Origin: Siminovitchia sediminis
GTDB taxonomy: Bacteria; Bacillota; Bacilli; Bacillales; Bacillaceae_C
DNA length: 64,000 bases
NCBI RefSeq assembly: GCF_042680885.1
Contig: NZ_JBHUEO010000019.1
Location: 1-64,000, forward strand
Direction: 5' to 3'
The notes under the pieces were generated by a model. It saw nothing but the letters and a program-made list of their open reading frames with translations, did not search any database and was not told the DNA's origin. Of the stretch, positions 51,176 through 60,312 are shown in pieces (within the stretch, counting starts at the first letter, position 1; every line of letters starts with the position of its first letter). The translations under genes and the position numbers were made by a program.

Positions 51176-51466
51176 TTGACAACACGGGAGTCCATTGATT
51201 CTTTTATCAATAAATGTGAATCGGCCATTTTATATGCCGAGGAGCAGTACGAGCAAGGGAGACGGCAAGAGCACTATCATGACGTGGAATATAGTGATGC
51301 TTTGCATGAGCTGGAGTCCATGACCCAACAGATTCAAAAAATGGCCGACAGTGCCAATGCGCAGCAAAGGGAACAGCTTCACCGGGTTCGCCTTAAGGTA
51401 CAACAGCTTCAAAACAAAATGATTCTTTTGGACCATGACAGACCGATCTACAGCACATGGCACTAA
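51176..51466 (+). CDS. ytzH: Small conserved protein YtzH
   Basis: A 96-residue, highly charged, probably helical protein (many E, Q, H). TTG at 51176 follows AAAGGGGAGG by 5 bases. It fits YtzH of Bacillus in size, place and the C-terminal DHDRPIYSTWH-type end. Function is unknown. Confidence 0.75.
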   Translation: MTTRESIDSFINKCESAILYAEEQYEQGRRQEHYHDVEYSDALHELESMTQQIQKMADSANAQQREQLHRVRLKVQQLQNKMILLDHDRPIYSTWH

Positions 51467-51473
51467 GTTAGAT

Positions 51474-51518
51474 CAGCCTGCAGAGAACAGGAGATGTCTC
51501 TGCAGGCTGTTTTGTTTT
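51474..51518 (+). terminator. Terminator after ytzH
   Basis: AGCCTGCAGAGA pairs perfectly with TCTCTGCAGGCT around a 10-base loop, followed by a T-rich tract. Confidence 0.88.
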
Positions 51519-51604
51519 AAAACAGGCTTAAGACTTTCTGGTTGATATCATCTTGAAAACATGTCTAAAATTGTCTACAATGGGGAATAAAGGACTTATA
51601 TATA

Positions 51605-51868
51605 CTAACGGTTAAAAAGGACCAGTAATGGTGTCATCCTGTTTTCAGAGAGCCGGCGGATGGTGGGAGCCGGCCGGGACCATCATGAACTCCCCTTTTA
51701 TTCTGCAGGTGTGAAGGAAGCTTGCCGCTATCGGCAGTATTCTTGTAATGCTTGCCGTTTTCTGCGTTAAAGATCAAGAAGCGAGTGGCCTTTTCACTAA
51801 TTTGGGTGGTACCGCGGGAGACAACAACCTCTCGTCCCAGGATTTATTTGGGGATGGGGGTTTTTTTA
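51605..51868 (+). promoter_or_regulatory. T-box leader, leucine type, upstream of leuS
   Basis: A typical T-box: the T-box sequence AATTTGGGTGGTACCGCGG at ~51799, a stem I with a specifier-loop triplet CTC (51690-51692) in ATGAACTCCCC, and a terminator CCTCTCGTCCC/GGGGATGGGGG with T7 (51827-51868). Uncharged tRNA-Leu with a GAG anticodon would read CTC, pair with GGTG and let leuS be transcribed. Confidence 0.93.
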
Positions 51869-51893
51869 ATTGAACAAGTCAGGAGGCATTTTC

Positions 51894-54308
51894 ATGGGTT
51901 ACAGCCATAAGGAAGTAGAAAAAAAATGGCAGCACTATTGGGAAGAAAATAAAACATTTAAAACGACAGATGATGAACAGAAAGAAAAATTCTATGCGCT
52001 GGATATGTTTCCGTATCCGTCGGGAGCCGGGCTTCACGTCGGGCATCCCAAAGGATATACGGCATCCGATATTCTAGCTCGCATGAAACGCATGCAGGGA
52101 TATAATGTACTTCATCCGATGGGATGGGATGCATTTGGTTTGCCGGCAGAGCAGTACGCTATCGATACCGGAAACGATCCTGCTGAATTTACTGCACATA
52201 ATATTGAAACGTTCCGCCGCCAAATAAAATCTCTCGGTTTTTCATATGATTGGGACAAGGAGATCAATACAACAGATCCTGAATACTACAAATGGACGCA
52301 ATGGATCTTTTTAAAATTGTTTGAGCATGGTCTTGCGTACGTTGATGAAGTCCCTGTGAACTGGTGCCCGGCATTGGGAACGGTACTGGCAAATGAGGAA
52401 GTCATTGATGGAAAGAGTGAGCGTGGCGGACATCCTGTGGAACGCCGCCCCATGAAACAGTGGATTTTAAGAATAACGAAATATGCAGACCGTCTATTGG
52501 AAGACCTGGAAGACCTTGATTGGCCGGAGAGTATCAAGGAAATGCAAAGAAATTGGATCGGCCGTTCTGAGGGTGCGGAAGTTACTTTTGCCATCGATGG
52601 GCACCCGGAATCGTTTGATGTCTTTACAACCCGCCCTGACACATTGTTTGGAGCGACGTATGCTGTCCTTGCTCCGGAACATCCATTAGTTGAAAAAATT
52701 ACTTCTCCTGAACAAAAGTCGGATGTTCAGGCCTATATTGATCAAATCAAGTCAAAAAGCGACCTGGAAAGAACAGACCTTGCGAAAGAGAAGACAGGGG
52801 TGTTTACAGGGGCTTATGCCATCAATCCGGTAAATGGTGAAAGGATTCCAATTTGGATTGCGGATTATGTGTTGATGAGTTATGGTTCAGGGGCCATCAT
52901 GGCAGTTCCTGCACACGATGAGCGCGACTATGAATTTGCGAAAAAGTTTGGCCTAGAAATCAGAGAAGTAGTGGCTGGCGGCAATGTCAATGAAGAAGCC
53001 TATACTGGAGACGGCCCTCATGTAAATTCAGGGTTTTTAGATGGGATGAACAAGGATGACGCCATTTCTGCGATGATTGAATGGCTTGAAAAAGAAAGCT
53101 GCGGTACGAAGAAGATTACTTACCGGCTCCGTGACTGGCTGTTCAGCCGCCAGCGATATTGGGGAGAGCCGATTCCAATCATTCATTGGGAAGATGGAAC
53201 GATGTCTGCTGTTCCAGAGGACCAGCTTCCGGTACTATTGCCTGAAACGGATGAGATCAAGCCTTCAGGTACAGGAGAATCTCCACTTGCCAATATTACA
53301 GACTGGCTGCACGTGGAAGATCCGGAAACCGGGAGAAAAGGACGCCGTGAAACGAATACAATGCCGCAGTGGGCGGGAAGCTGCTGGTATTACTTACGAT
53401 TTATTGATCCGCATAACAGAAAAGAGCTCGCAGATAAAAAGTTATTGAAGGAATGGCTGCCGATTGATATTTATATCGGCGGTGCTGAGCATGCCGTACT
53501 TCACTTACTCTATGCCCGCTTCTGGCATAAATTTTTATATGATATCGGCGTTGTCCCAACGAAAGAGCCGTTCCAAAAACTGTTTAACCAGGGAATGATT
53601 CTTGGGGAAAATCATGAAAAAATGAGTAAGTCCAAAGGAAATGTCGTCAATCCGGATGATATCGTAGAAAGCCATGGGGCAGATACGCTCCGTTTATATG
53701 AAATGTTTATGGGGCCGCCTGAAGCTTCAGCTGCATGGTCCACAACAGGCTTGGACGGAGCACGGCGTTTCCTTGATCGAGTCTGGCGCTTGCTTGTTGC
53801 CGATGACGGAAACCTGAGCAGTAAAGTCAAAGAGGTGACAGGCGGTGACCTTGAAAAGGTCTATCACCAAACGGTCAAGAAAGTAACAGAAGACTATGAA
53901 GCGATGCATTTCAATACGGCCATTTCGCAATTAATGGTCTTTATCAATGAAGCTTATAAAACGGACGTACTTCCTAAGGAATATATGGAAGGATTTGTTA
54001 AAATGTTGTCCCCCATTGCTCCTCATATTGCTGAAGAATTATGGGAAAAGCTGGGCCATCATGAAACAATTACGTATGAATCTTGGCCTGTTTACGACGA
54101 ATCCAAGCTTGTCGCAGACGAGGTGGAAATTGTCGTTCAGGTGAATGGGAAAGTTCGTTCCAAGCTGGTCGTATCCCGTGAAGCCGGTAAAGCAGAATTG
54201 GAAGAACTTGCGTTGAAAGATGAAAAAATCCAATCCGTTATTGAAGGAAAAACGGTTCGTAAAGTCATTGCAGTACCAGGAAAACTTGTAAATGTGGTAG
54301 CAAACTAA
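51894..54308 (+). CDS. leuS: Leucyl-tRNA synthetase
   Basis: Class I synthetase of 804 residues. HIGH motif is HVGHPKGYTASD, the CP1 editing domain has TTRPDTLFGATY and AHDERDYEFA, and KMSKS is in KMSKSKGNVV. ATG at 51894 follows AGGAGG. Full length for Bacillus LeuS. It is transcribed behind the T-box. Confidence 0.97.
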   Translation: MGYSHKEVEKKWQHYWEENKTFKTTDDEQKEKFYALDMFPYPSGAGLHVGHPKGYTASDILARMKRMQGYNVLHPMGWDAFGLPAEQYAIDTGNDPAEFTAHNIETFRRQIKSLGFSYDWDKEINTTDPEYYKWTQWIFLKLFEHGLAYVDEVPVNWCPALGTVLANEEVIDGKSERGGHPVERRPMKQWILRITKYADRLLEDLEDLDWPESIKEMQRNWIGRSEGAEVTFAIDGHPESFDVFTTRPDTLFGATYAVLAPEHPLVEKITSPEQKSDVQAYIDQIKSKSDLERTDLAKEKTGVFTGAYAINPVNGERIPIWIADYVLMSYGSGAIMAVPAHDERDYEFAKKFGLEIREVVAGGNVNEEAYTGDGPHVNSGFLDGMNKDDAISAMIEWLEKESCGTKKITYRLRDWLFSRQRYWGEPIPIIHWEDGTMSAVPEDQLPVLLPETDEIKPSGTGESPLANITDWLHVEDPETGRKGRRETNTMPQWAGSCWYYLRFIDPHNRKELADKKLLKEWLPIDIYIGGAEHAVLHLLYARFWHKFLYDIGVVPTKEPFQKLFNQGMILGENHEKMSKSKGNVVNPDDIVESHGADTLRLYEMFMGPPEASAAWSTTGLDGARRFLDRVWRLLVADDGNLSSKVKEVTGGDLEKVYHQTVKKVTEDYEAMHFNTAISQLMVFINEAYKTDVLPKEYMEGFVKMLSPIAPHIAEELWEKLGHHETITYESWPVYDESKLVADEVEIVVQVNGKVRSKLVVSREAGKAELEELALKDEKIQSVIEGKTVRKVIAVPGKLVNVVAN

Positions 54309-54320
54309 AAGGCTGTACTT

Positions 54321-54355
54321 TCGGTCGTCATCACAATTGATGACGGCCGTTTTCT
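54321..54355 (+). terminator. Terminator after leuS
   Basis: CGGTCGTCATCA pairs with TGATGACGGCCG around CAAT, followed by T4. Confidence 0.85.
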
Positions 54356-54564
54356 ATTAGCTGGGACAGTCCTTCACTGCCAATATGGCTTTTTCAAAGA
54401 AGTTTGCTGCCTCCGATTGCCTATCCATTAGGTTCGTCGGCAAGTTGAGTCCATACAAGCTGATTGGCGGTAAATGCAAACTTTGGTTCCGCTGCATAAT
54501 TTCTATGATGATTCAGTAAGCTTTGTTATAATGAGTAAGTAATTTTAATGAAAGGTGATCAATA

Positions 54565-54876
54565 ATGGAGGTTAAAACAATTAAAGCCGATGAGGTCAAG
54601 ACCAAGCTGGCAAACGGTGAGACACTTTTCTTAATAGATGTACGTGAGAATGAGGAGGTGAGGGAAGGAATGATTCCCGAGGCTGTTCATATTCGTATGG
54701 GGGACATTCCTGGGCACCTCGATCAATTCAATAAGGAGACTGAATATATTATTATTTGCAAAGCCGGCGGCCGAAGCCATAGAGTTTGCGAATATCTCAC
54801 AGCCCATGGATATAAGGCAGTGAACATGGTGGGCGGTATGGACGACTGGAACGGCGAAACCAAGCCGAAACAATAG
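54565..54876 (+). CDS. ytwF: Single-domain rhodanese YtwF-like
   Basis: A 103-residue rhodanese-like sulfurtransferase. The active-site loop is ICKAGGRSHRV with Cys near residue 73, and LIDVRENEEVREGMIPEAVH is the conserved N-terminal block. These proteins pass sulfane sulfur to acceptors. Own transcription unit with AAAGGTGATC upstream. Confidence 0.88.
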   Translation: MEVKTIKADEVKTKLANGETLFLIDVRENEEVREGMIPEAVHIRMGDIPGHLDQFNKETEYIIICKAGGRSHRVCEYLTAHGYKAVNMVGGMDDWNGETKPKQ

Positions 54877-54952
54877 GAAATGAAAAATTCTCAATTGTAT
54901 AAAATCTTTTCTGCCCGTCTATACTGTGGTTAAAAACGGAGAGGTGGGTGCC

Positions 54953-55135
54953 ATGCTGCAGGTAAAGCTGTTTGATTGTGAACATGAAAAAGACTTAGAA
55001 GAAGAAATCAATCAATTCATCGGCGGGCTGGAACAAAAGCAAGTGGTGGATATAAAATATAACATCGCTGCCCTTCGCGAAGGGACGGACGAACAAATTT
55101 ACTGTTTCAGCGCTATGGTTATGTATATAAAATAA
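54953..55135 (+). CDS. Cse60-like sporulation protein
   Basis: A 60-residue protein: MLQVKLFDCEHEKDLEEEIN, then VDIKYNIA and YCFSAMVMYIK. This matches the Cse60 family expressed during B. subtilis sporulation under sigma-E. ATG at 54953 follows GAGAGGTGGGTG; a longer start at 54926 lacks a site. Molecular function unknown. Confidence 0.8.
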   Translation: MLQVKLFDCEHEKDLEEEINQFIGGLEQKQVVDIKYNIAALREGTDEQIYCFSAMVMYIK

Positions 55136-55164
55136 GGGCTCCAACGCACGGAGCCCTTTTATTT
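55131..55164. terminator. Shared terminator of cse60-like gene and ytfP
   Basis: GGGCTCC pairs with GGAGCCC around a 7-base loop, with A and T tracts on each side. Confidence 0.8.
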
Positions 55165-56433
55165 TTCCTGGCTGTACATAGCGCTGTTTACTCCTGCCAG
55201 GCGTCCTGTTACAAGTGCCGCTGTAATATTATAACCTCCAGTGTATCCATAAATATCCAGTATTTCTCCGCAAAAATAGAGCCCCGGCATTTTCTTGGAG
55301 GCCATCGTTTTTGGTTCGATTTCTTTTATAGAGACACCTCCGCCGGTCACAAAGGCTTTTTCAAGAGGCAGCGTTCCATTTACGGTAAATCTGAATTGTT
55401 TGCATACCTGTGTGAAGTTTTTAATTTTCTCGGATGAAACAGTTGTGCATGGAGCCGAGGGGTCCAGGTGGCTTTGTTCCAGCAGGAATAGCAGGTACCG
55501 TTCCGGAAGCAGGCCTTTCCAGGCATTTTTGAGCGCCTTTTTGGGCTCGTCCTTTGCCAGCTTGACCAGCTTTTGAAAAAGTTCCTCCTGATTGATGGCC
55601 GGAAGTGCATCAAGGTTCATGACCACTTTAGCTAATTCCCATTTTTTCTTGGCCTTAACAACAAATTGGCTGCATCGCAAAACAGCCGGTCCTGAAATAC
55701 CGAAATGGGTAAAAATCATGTCCATTTGATGGGTAATAAGCGGTTTTCCTTTGGGGTTGAGGACACTTAGTGCAACATCCCTTAAAGAAAGTCCCTGCAG
55801 CGTCTTTTCTATAATAAAAGATTCATCAGAAGTAAGCGGGACCTCTGTCGGAAAAAGTTCGGTTACGGTATGGCCGGCTTTTTGCGCCCATGGATAGCCA
55901 TCCCCTGTCGAACCCGTCTGTGGAACAGATTTTCCGCCGACAGCCACAACGACAGCCCGGCTTTTTATTGTCTCTCCTGTTTTCAGCAGAACGCCTGCAG
56001 TTTTTCCATTGTCATAAAGAACATCTTCCACCGAACAATGGATACGGATCTCGACCCCGAGCCTTTTCATATAATCCAATAAGGCATCGACAACGGATTG
56101 TGCCCGGTTGGAAACCGGAAACATGCGGCCGTGGTCTTCTTCTTTCAGCTGAATTCCAAGATTTTCGAAAAAGCGGATAATATCTTCGTTATTAAAAATG
56201 GAGAAGGGCCCGTACAAAAAGCGGCCGTTGCCAGGGATATGACGGATGATTTCTTCAATAGGCAGCCGGTTGGTTACATTGCATCTTCCTCCGCCGGAAA
56301 TTGCCAGCTTTCTGCCAAGCTTATCGCCTTTATCGATTAAAAGCACCTGTGCGTGTTGTTCGGCTGCTGCAATAGAGGCCATTAACCCGGAAGGTCCTCC
56401 GCCAATTACAATTACATCATATGTCAATATCAA
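55159..56433 (-). CDS. ytfP: FAD-dependent oxidoreductase YtfP (HI0933 family)
   Basis: A 424-residue flavoprotein of the HI0933/BaiN family. The N-terminal FAD motif is VIVIGGGPSGLMASIAAAE, LAISGGGRCNVTN is the family signature, and the C-terminal FAD site is GLYFCGEILDIYGYTGGYN. The reaction is not established in Bacillus; relatives reduce steroid or other unsaturated bonds or act on nucleotides. It is convergent with the cse60-like gene. Confidence 0.88.
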   Translation of the reverse strand: MILTYDVIVIGGGPSGLMASIAAAEQHAQVLLIDKGDKLGRKLAISGGGRCNVTNRLPIEEIIRHIPGNGRFLYGPFSIFNNEDIIRFFENLGIQLKEEDHGRMFPVSNRAQSVVDALLDYMKRLGVEIRIHCSVEDVLYDNGKTAGVLLKTGETIKSRAVVVAVGGKSVPQTGSTGDGYPWAQKAGHTVTELFPTEVPLTSDESFIIEKTLQGLSLRDVALSVLNPKGKPLITHQMDMIFTHFGISGPAVLRCSQFVVKAKKKWELAKVVMNLDALPAINQEELFQKLVKLAKDEPKKALKNAWKGLLPERYLLFLLEQSHLDPSAPCTTVSSEKIKNFTQVCKQFRFTVNGTLPLEKAFVTGGGVSIKEIEPKTMASKKMPGLYFCGEILDIYGYTGGYNITAALVTGRLAGVNSAMYSQEK

Positions 56434-56601
56434 TCATCACCTTCATTTTCCATTTCAATCTTTTTATTGTAAATGGCTGATTAACCAAAAGCAAATCACA
56501 AGAGGTGTCTCATTGTCAAAACGAGTCGATCACTGTAAACTAGAACAGGGGATAGAATGGATTACTTACATAAATCAAAATAACGGAGAGTCAGATGCTG
56601 A

Positions 56602-58218
56602 ATGTCATCTAAATTAATTCGAGGAACTTTTATATTAACGCTGGGCACAATTTTATCCAAAGTGCTTGGCCTTCTCTATGTCATTCCTTTTTATAAAATC
56701 ATCGGCGGGGCTGATCAGGCTGCGCTTTATACGTTCGGTTATGTGCCTTATACGATCTTTATCAGTATTGCGACGGCGGGTGTCCCGCTTGCTGTATCAA
56801 AATATATTGCGAAATATAATGCACTGGAAGAATATGCGGTTGGGCGCAAGTTATTTCGCTCGGGCATTTATGTCATGCTGGGAACAGGGGTTGTTTCCTT
56901 TCTCGCTATGTACGGGCTGGCGCCGTGGCTGGCTGAAATTGTATTAAAAGGCGCTGAATCCGAATATTCAACGGAAGATGTAGCAGCGGTCATCAGGGCT
57001 GTCAGTTTCGCCTTATTAATTATTCCGGTCATGAGTTTGATGAGGGGATTCTTTCAAGGACACCAGTCTATGGGGCCTTCAGCAGTATCAACGGTTGTAG
57101 AACAGCTGGCAAGGATTATCTTTTTGCTGTCAGGAGCTTTTATCGTTTTATATGTATTAAAAGGAAGTATGGTAACCGCCATCAGTGTTGCCACATTTGC
57201 GGCCTTTATCGGCGGTTTGTCCAGTTTTGCCGTTCTTTTATGGTATTGGAAGAAACGCAAGCCGGGATTGGATGAGCTTTTGCAGCACGACCGGCGTTCC
57301 ATGGATGTCTCATTGCCAAATATGTATAAGGAAATCCTTATGTATGCTTTTCCATTTGTTATGGTTGGCATTGCGAATCCCTTGTATCAATTTATTGACC
57401 AAATCACGTTCACACGTGCGATGGCAGCAGCCGGAAATGCGTCAGGAGCACTCGATGCTCTTGGAATATTAAATATGACTACACACAAGCTTGTTATTAT
57501 TCCTGTTTCATTGGCAACTGCTTTCGCCTTGACCATTGTCCCTCTAGTCACAGAATCTTTTGTGAAAAATGACAGAAGACAGATGTTTCGCCAATTGGAC
57601 CAAACTTTTCAAGTACTGCTCTTTATTACGATGCCGGCGGCCATCGGCTTGTCGCTTTTGGCAGAGCCCATGTACACCATGTTTTATGAATACGACGAGT
57701 ATGGAGCTCAAGTATTGCGCGCTTACGCACCTGTTGCTATTTTGTTTGCATTATACTCAGTTACCGCTGCTATTCTTCAAGGAATCAATGAGCAGCGATT
57801 TACGATGCTGAGCCTTCTAACAGGGCTGCTGGTCAAATTGGCTGTAAATATCCCATTGATCCGATTGTTTGCTGCGGAGGGAGCAGTATACGCCACAGCA
57901 TTAGGATATGGGACAGCGATTTTCATTAACTTTATAGTCATCAAAAAATTTGCACGCTATCCATTAAAGCTTGTGTACAGAAGGACTATATTAATAGGGA
58001 TTTTTAATCTGGTGATGGCGGTGCCGGTGTATCTGATATACAAAGGCCTGTTATGGTTCCTGACACCGGAATCTACGATTCAGTCCATACTCATCATCGT
58101 CATATGTGCTGGAGCAGGGGCAGTAATCTATGGATATCTTGGTCTGAAATCAGGCCTGGCAGATCGATTGTTTGGTTCCAGAGTTCAAAAAATAAAACAA
58201 AGGCTGCGGTTGGAATAA
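56602..58218 (+). CDS. murJ: Lipid II flippase MurJ (YtgP)
   Basis: A 538-residue MOP-superfamily membrane protein with 14 predicted helices. GTILSKVLGLLYVIPFY and AGVPLAVSKYIAKYNA, MRGFFQGHQSMGPSAVS and VVEQLARI are typical of YtgP, one of the B. subtilis lipid II flippases (the other, Amj, is unrelated). No close ribosome site other than a weak AGAG. A terminator follows. Confidence 0.92.
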   Translation: MSSKLIRGTFILTLGTILSKVLGLLYVIPFYKIIGGADQAALYTFGYVPYTIFISIATAGVPLAVSKYIAKYNALEEYAVGRKLFRSGIYVMLGTGVVSFLAMYGLAPWLAEIVLKGAESEYSTEDVAAVIRAVSFALLIIPVMSLMRGFFQGHQSMGPSAVSTVVEQLARIIFLLSGAFIVLYVLKGSMVTAISVATFAAFIGGLSSFAVLLWYWKKRKPGLDELLQHDRRSMDVSLPNMYKEILMYAFPFVMVGIANPLYQFIDQITFTRAMAAAGNASGALDALGILNMTTHKLVIIPVSLATAFALTIVPLVTESFVKNDRRQMFRQLDQTFQVLLFITMPAAIGLSLLAEPMYTMFYEYDEYGAQVLRAYAPVAILFALYSVTAAILQGINEQRFTMLSLLTGLLVKLAVNIPLIRLFAAEGAVYATALGYGTAIFINFIVIKKFARYPLKLVYRRTILIGIFNLVMAVPVYLIYKGLLWFLTPESTIQSILIIVICAGAGAVIYGYLGLKSGLADRLFGSRVQKIKQRLRLE

Positions 58219-58222
58219 AAGA

Positions 58223-58255
58223 AAAAAGAGGCTGCCCAAACGGCGCCTCTTTTTC
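58223..58255 (+). terminator. Terminator after murJ
   Basis: AAAAAGAGGC pairs with GCCTCTTTTT around a short loop; A and T tracts suit both this gene and the convergent small gene. Confidence 0.82.
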
Positions 58256-58266
58256 CCCCATGTTAC

Positions 58267-58584
58267 TTATGGAAGGTCATAATATTCTGGACGGGTGAAA
58301 CCCAATTGCCTTTCGATCCTTGACACTCGCCGGTCCAATCTTTCAAACTGGTTTCTGAGTCGATCCACTTGCCGTTCAAGCTGGTCTATTCTTCTATTAA
58401 TATTGCCGCCTCCGCCTCCCGGAAAGCCGGGGAATCCAGGAAAGAATTGGCCTTGCTGTCCTGTCTGAGGTTGAAAATCCATTGGCTGCATGCCTGTTGG
58501 CTGCATGCCCGTCGGAAACTGCTGCATCCCCGTTGGCATTGGCTGCATTCCTGTACCCATTGGAGGCTGTTGTCTGTAATCCAT
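58267..58584 (-). CDS. Met/Pro/Gly/Gln-rich repeat protein with coiled coil
   Basis: A 105-residue protein I do not recognise with certainty. Residues 1-~45 carry short imperfect repeats of PTGMQ/PMGTGMQ; then FFPGFPGFPGGGGG; then from ~62 an Arg-rich coiled coil (RRIDQLERQVDRLRNQFERL, in heptads). The composition is like some Bacillus spore coat or surface proteins. Its neighbour murJ and an rsuA-type gene do not indicate a role. The ATG at 58584 has a good GAGTGAAAT site upstream. Confidence 0.65.
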   Translation of the reverse strand: MDYRQQPPMGTGMQPMPTGMQQFPTGMQPTGMQPMDFQPQTGQQGQFFPGFPGFPGGGGGNINRRIDQLERQVDRLRNQFERLDRRVSRIERQLGFTRPEYYDLP

Positions 58585-58701
58585 GATATTTCACTCCATT
58601 CTTTTCATTCCTGCATCAATAGCCTATGTAAACACGGAAAAAGCGTATAGACGATCGCCCAATTGGGTATTTTTCCAAAAAATAATCTGGGGGTAAATCC
58701 G

Positions 58702-59436
58702 TTGAGAATTGATAAATTATTGGCCAATATGGGGTACGGAAGCCGTAAAGACGTAAAAAAGCTATTACGAAGCGGAAAAGTCACAGTGAACGGAGAATCG
58801 GTCAAGGACGGAAAGTTTCAAGTCGATCCTGTAAAAGATACCGTGCTGGCTCTTGGCGAGGAAGTCCATTATAAGGAATTTGTTTATTTTATCATGAACA
58901 AACCGCCTGGATTCATTTCGGCGACAGAAGACATACAAGAACAAACCGTTATTGATCTGCTTGATCCAGAAGATGTTATTTTTCAGCCGTTTCCCGTCGG
59001 ACGTCTTGATAAAGATACTGAAGGATTGTTGATCTTGACAAATGATGGTCAAACGGCGCATCAGCTGCTTTCACCGCAAAAGGAAGTTCCCAAAACTTAT
59101 TTTGCTGTCATTAATTCAACCGTAACGGAAGAGGATAGAAAGGTATTCGAAAAGGGAGTCACTCTGAATGATGGCTATCAAACCAAGCCTGCCAATCTGG
59201 AGATCATTAAATCTGGGATCTATTCTGATGTTGAGATTACGATTACAGAAGGTAAATTTCATCAAGTTAAGCGTATGTTTGAAGCAGTCGGAAAAAAGGT
59301 GCTGTATTTAAAACGCCTCTCCATGGGGCCCATTATGCTGGATGAGACTTTGGAGGCCGGAGAATATCGAGAAATGACCGAAGAAGAAATCCAACAGATC
59401 CATTCGTATGTAAGCAGTAAAACAGAACACCGCTAA
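58702..59436 (+). CDS. RsuA-family 16S rRNA pseudouridine synthase
   Basis: A 244-residue pseudouridine synthase. An S4 domain at the N-terminus (RIDKLLANMGYGSRKDVKKL) precedes the catalytic domain with the Asp of FPVGRLDKDTEGLL and the MNKPPGFIS block. B. subtilis ytzG has a similar place. TTG at 58702 follows GGGGGTAAATCC; the longer frame from 58663 lacks a site. It probably modifies 16S rRNA position 516. Confidence 0.9.
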   Translation: MRIDKLLANMGYGSRKDVKKLLRSGKVTVNGESVKDGKFQVDPVKDTVLALGEEVHYKEFVYFIMNKPPGFISATEDIQEQTVIDLLDPEDVIFQPFPVGRLDKDTEGLLILTNDGQTAHQLLSPQKEVPKTYFAVINSTVTEEDRKVFEKGVTLNDGYQTKPANLEIIKSGIYSDVEITITEGKFHQVKRMFEAVGKKVLYLKRLSMGPIMLDETLEAGEYREMTEEEIQQIHSYVSSKTEHR

Positions 59437-59490
59437 AGAGGAAAAGCCCTGGAGAAGGCATATCCCTGCTCCGGGGCTTGGCTTATAAAA

Positions 59491-59788
59491 GTCGGGGGCT
59501 TCGAGGCGCCTCCGCTTTTCTAATGGTCTAACGACGCACAGAATGTGCCTTCAGAAGGCAGGGGCTCGAGGTTGCTCCGGTCTACCCGATGAAGGCAAAG
59601 AGAATGCCTCCTTTGGTTCGCCCCCCATCCTTGCCGCCCCTGTGCAGCCGTCTTGCGCTTTTCTTATTGTCCAGCTCCGGCGCCTAGCCCCTCGAGGTCA
59701 TAAGCCAATCACAGCTGAAGGCAAAGAACGCCTTCTTCTGTGCTCGTCTTATGCTTGTCGGGGCTGATCGAGGCGCTTCCGCTTTTCT
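59491..59788 (-). repeat. Composite of dispersed intergenic repeats
   Basis: At least two units: GTCGGGGGCTTCGAGGCGCC with TCCGCTTTTC (59491-59520) and a longer one with CAGCTCCGGCGCCTAGCCCC, TCGAGGTCATAAGCC and GAGGCGCTTCCGCTTTTCTA (ending 59788). On the opposite strand these words match the 23S-5S spacer repeat at 61-250. No gene fits in this 350-base gap. Confidence 0.75.
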
Positions 59789-59790
59789 AA

Positions 59791-60012
59791 CTACGACGTA
59801 ATTTTCACTTTTTTATCGGTTGTTGTCCACTTCCCGCGACGCGGGCTGCTAATCAGGTCATTGTATTCTAACACATTCAAATCCCTTTGAATGGTGCGAG
59901 GTGTACTTCCGAATGCGTCTGCCAATTCCCGTGTGGAAACTGTACCATTTTCCCGGATGTATAAGTATACATCTTTAATTCTGGTAAGCATTCTGTCTGT
60001 TGATGGTTTCAA
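59791..60012 (-). CDS. ytzE: DeoR-type HTH protein YtzE
   Basis: A 73-residue protein consisting of little more than a DeoR-like winged helix: DVYLYIRENGTVSTRELADA then FGSTPRTIQRDLNVLEYNDL. It lacks the sugar-phosphate-binding domain of full DeoR proteins, as does B. subtilis YtzE. ATG at 60012 follows GAGGGAGTG. Probably a transcription regulator; targets unknown. Confidence 0.85.
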   Translation of the reverse strand: MKPSTDRMLTRIKDVYLYIRENGTVSTRELADAFGSTPRTIQRDLNVLEYNDLISSPRRGKWTTTDKKVKITS

Positions 60013-60312
60013 AAAACCACTCCCTCATCTTAAATTTCCTTGGCAGAAGGTGCGGACAGCTATGCCTGTTGCTTTGGATTTGTATAAAGTTGAAGGACAA
60101 CTCCTTTACATCGTATGGTAGACATCACCGATAGCAAAACTTAATTGTCAGACACTTCTATTTTAACTTATTTATTTGGATAAAGAAAGCTTTATAAGCG
60201 GCTTGGAAAGATTTGTCGGTTGCCAGCCAGTATTCCCTCTATAAGAAAAACTGAAACCTTTGCAATGCCTGCCCGTAGGGAATAGTGTTAAGCAGAAAGG
60301 AATGAATTCGCT
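60013..60312. other. Divergent region before the EcsAB-like pair
   Basis: About 300 bases with no gene. A TTGCCA (60220-60225) and a TATAAG (60240-60245) are too closely spaced to be a clear promoter. No other element recognised. Confidence 0.35.
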
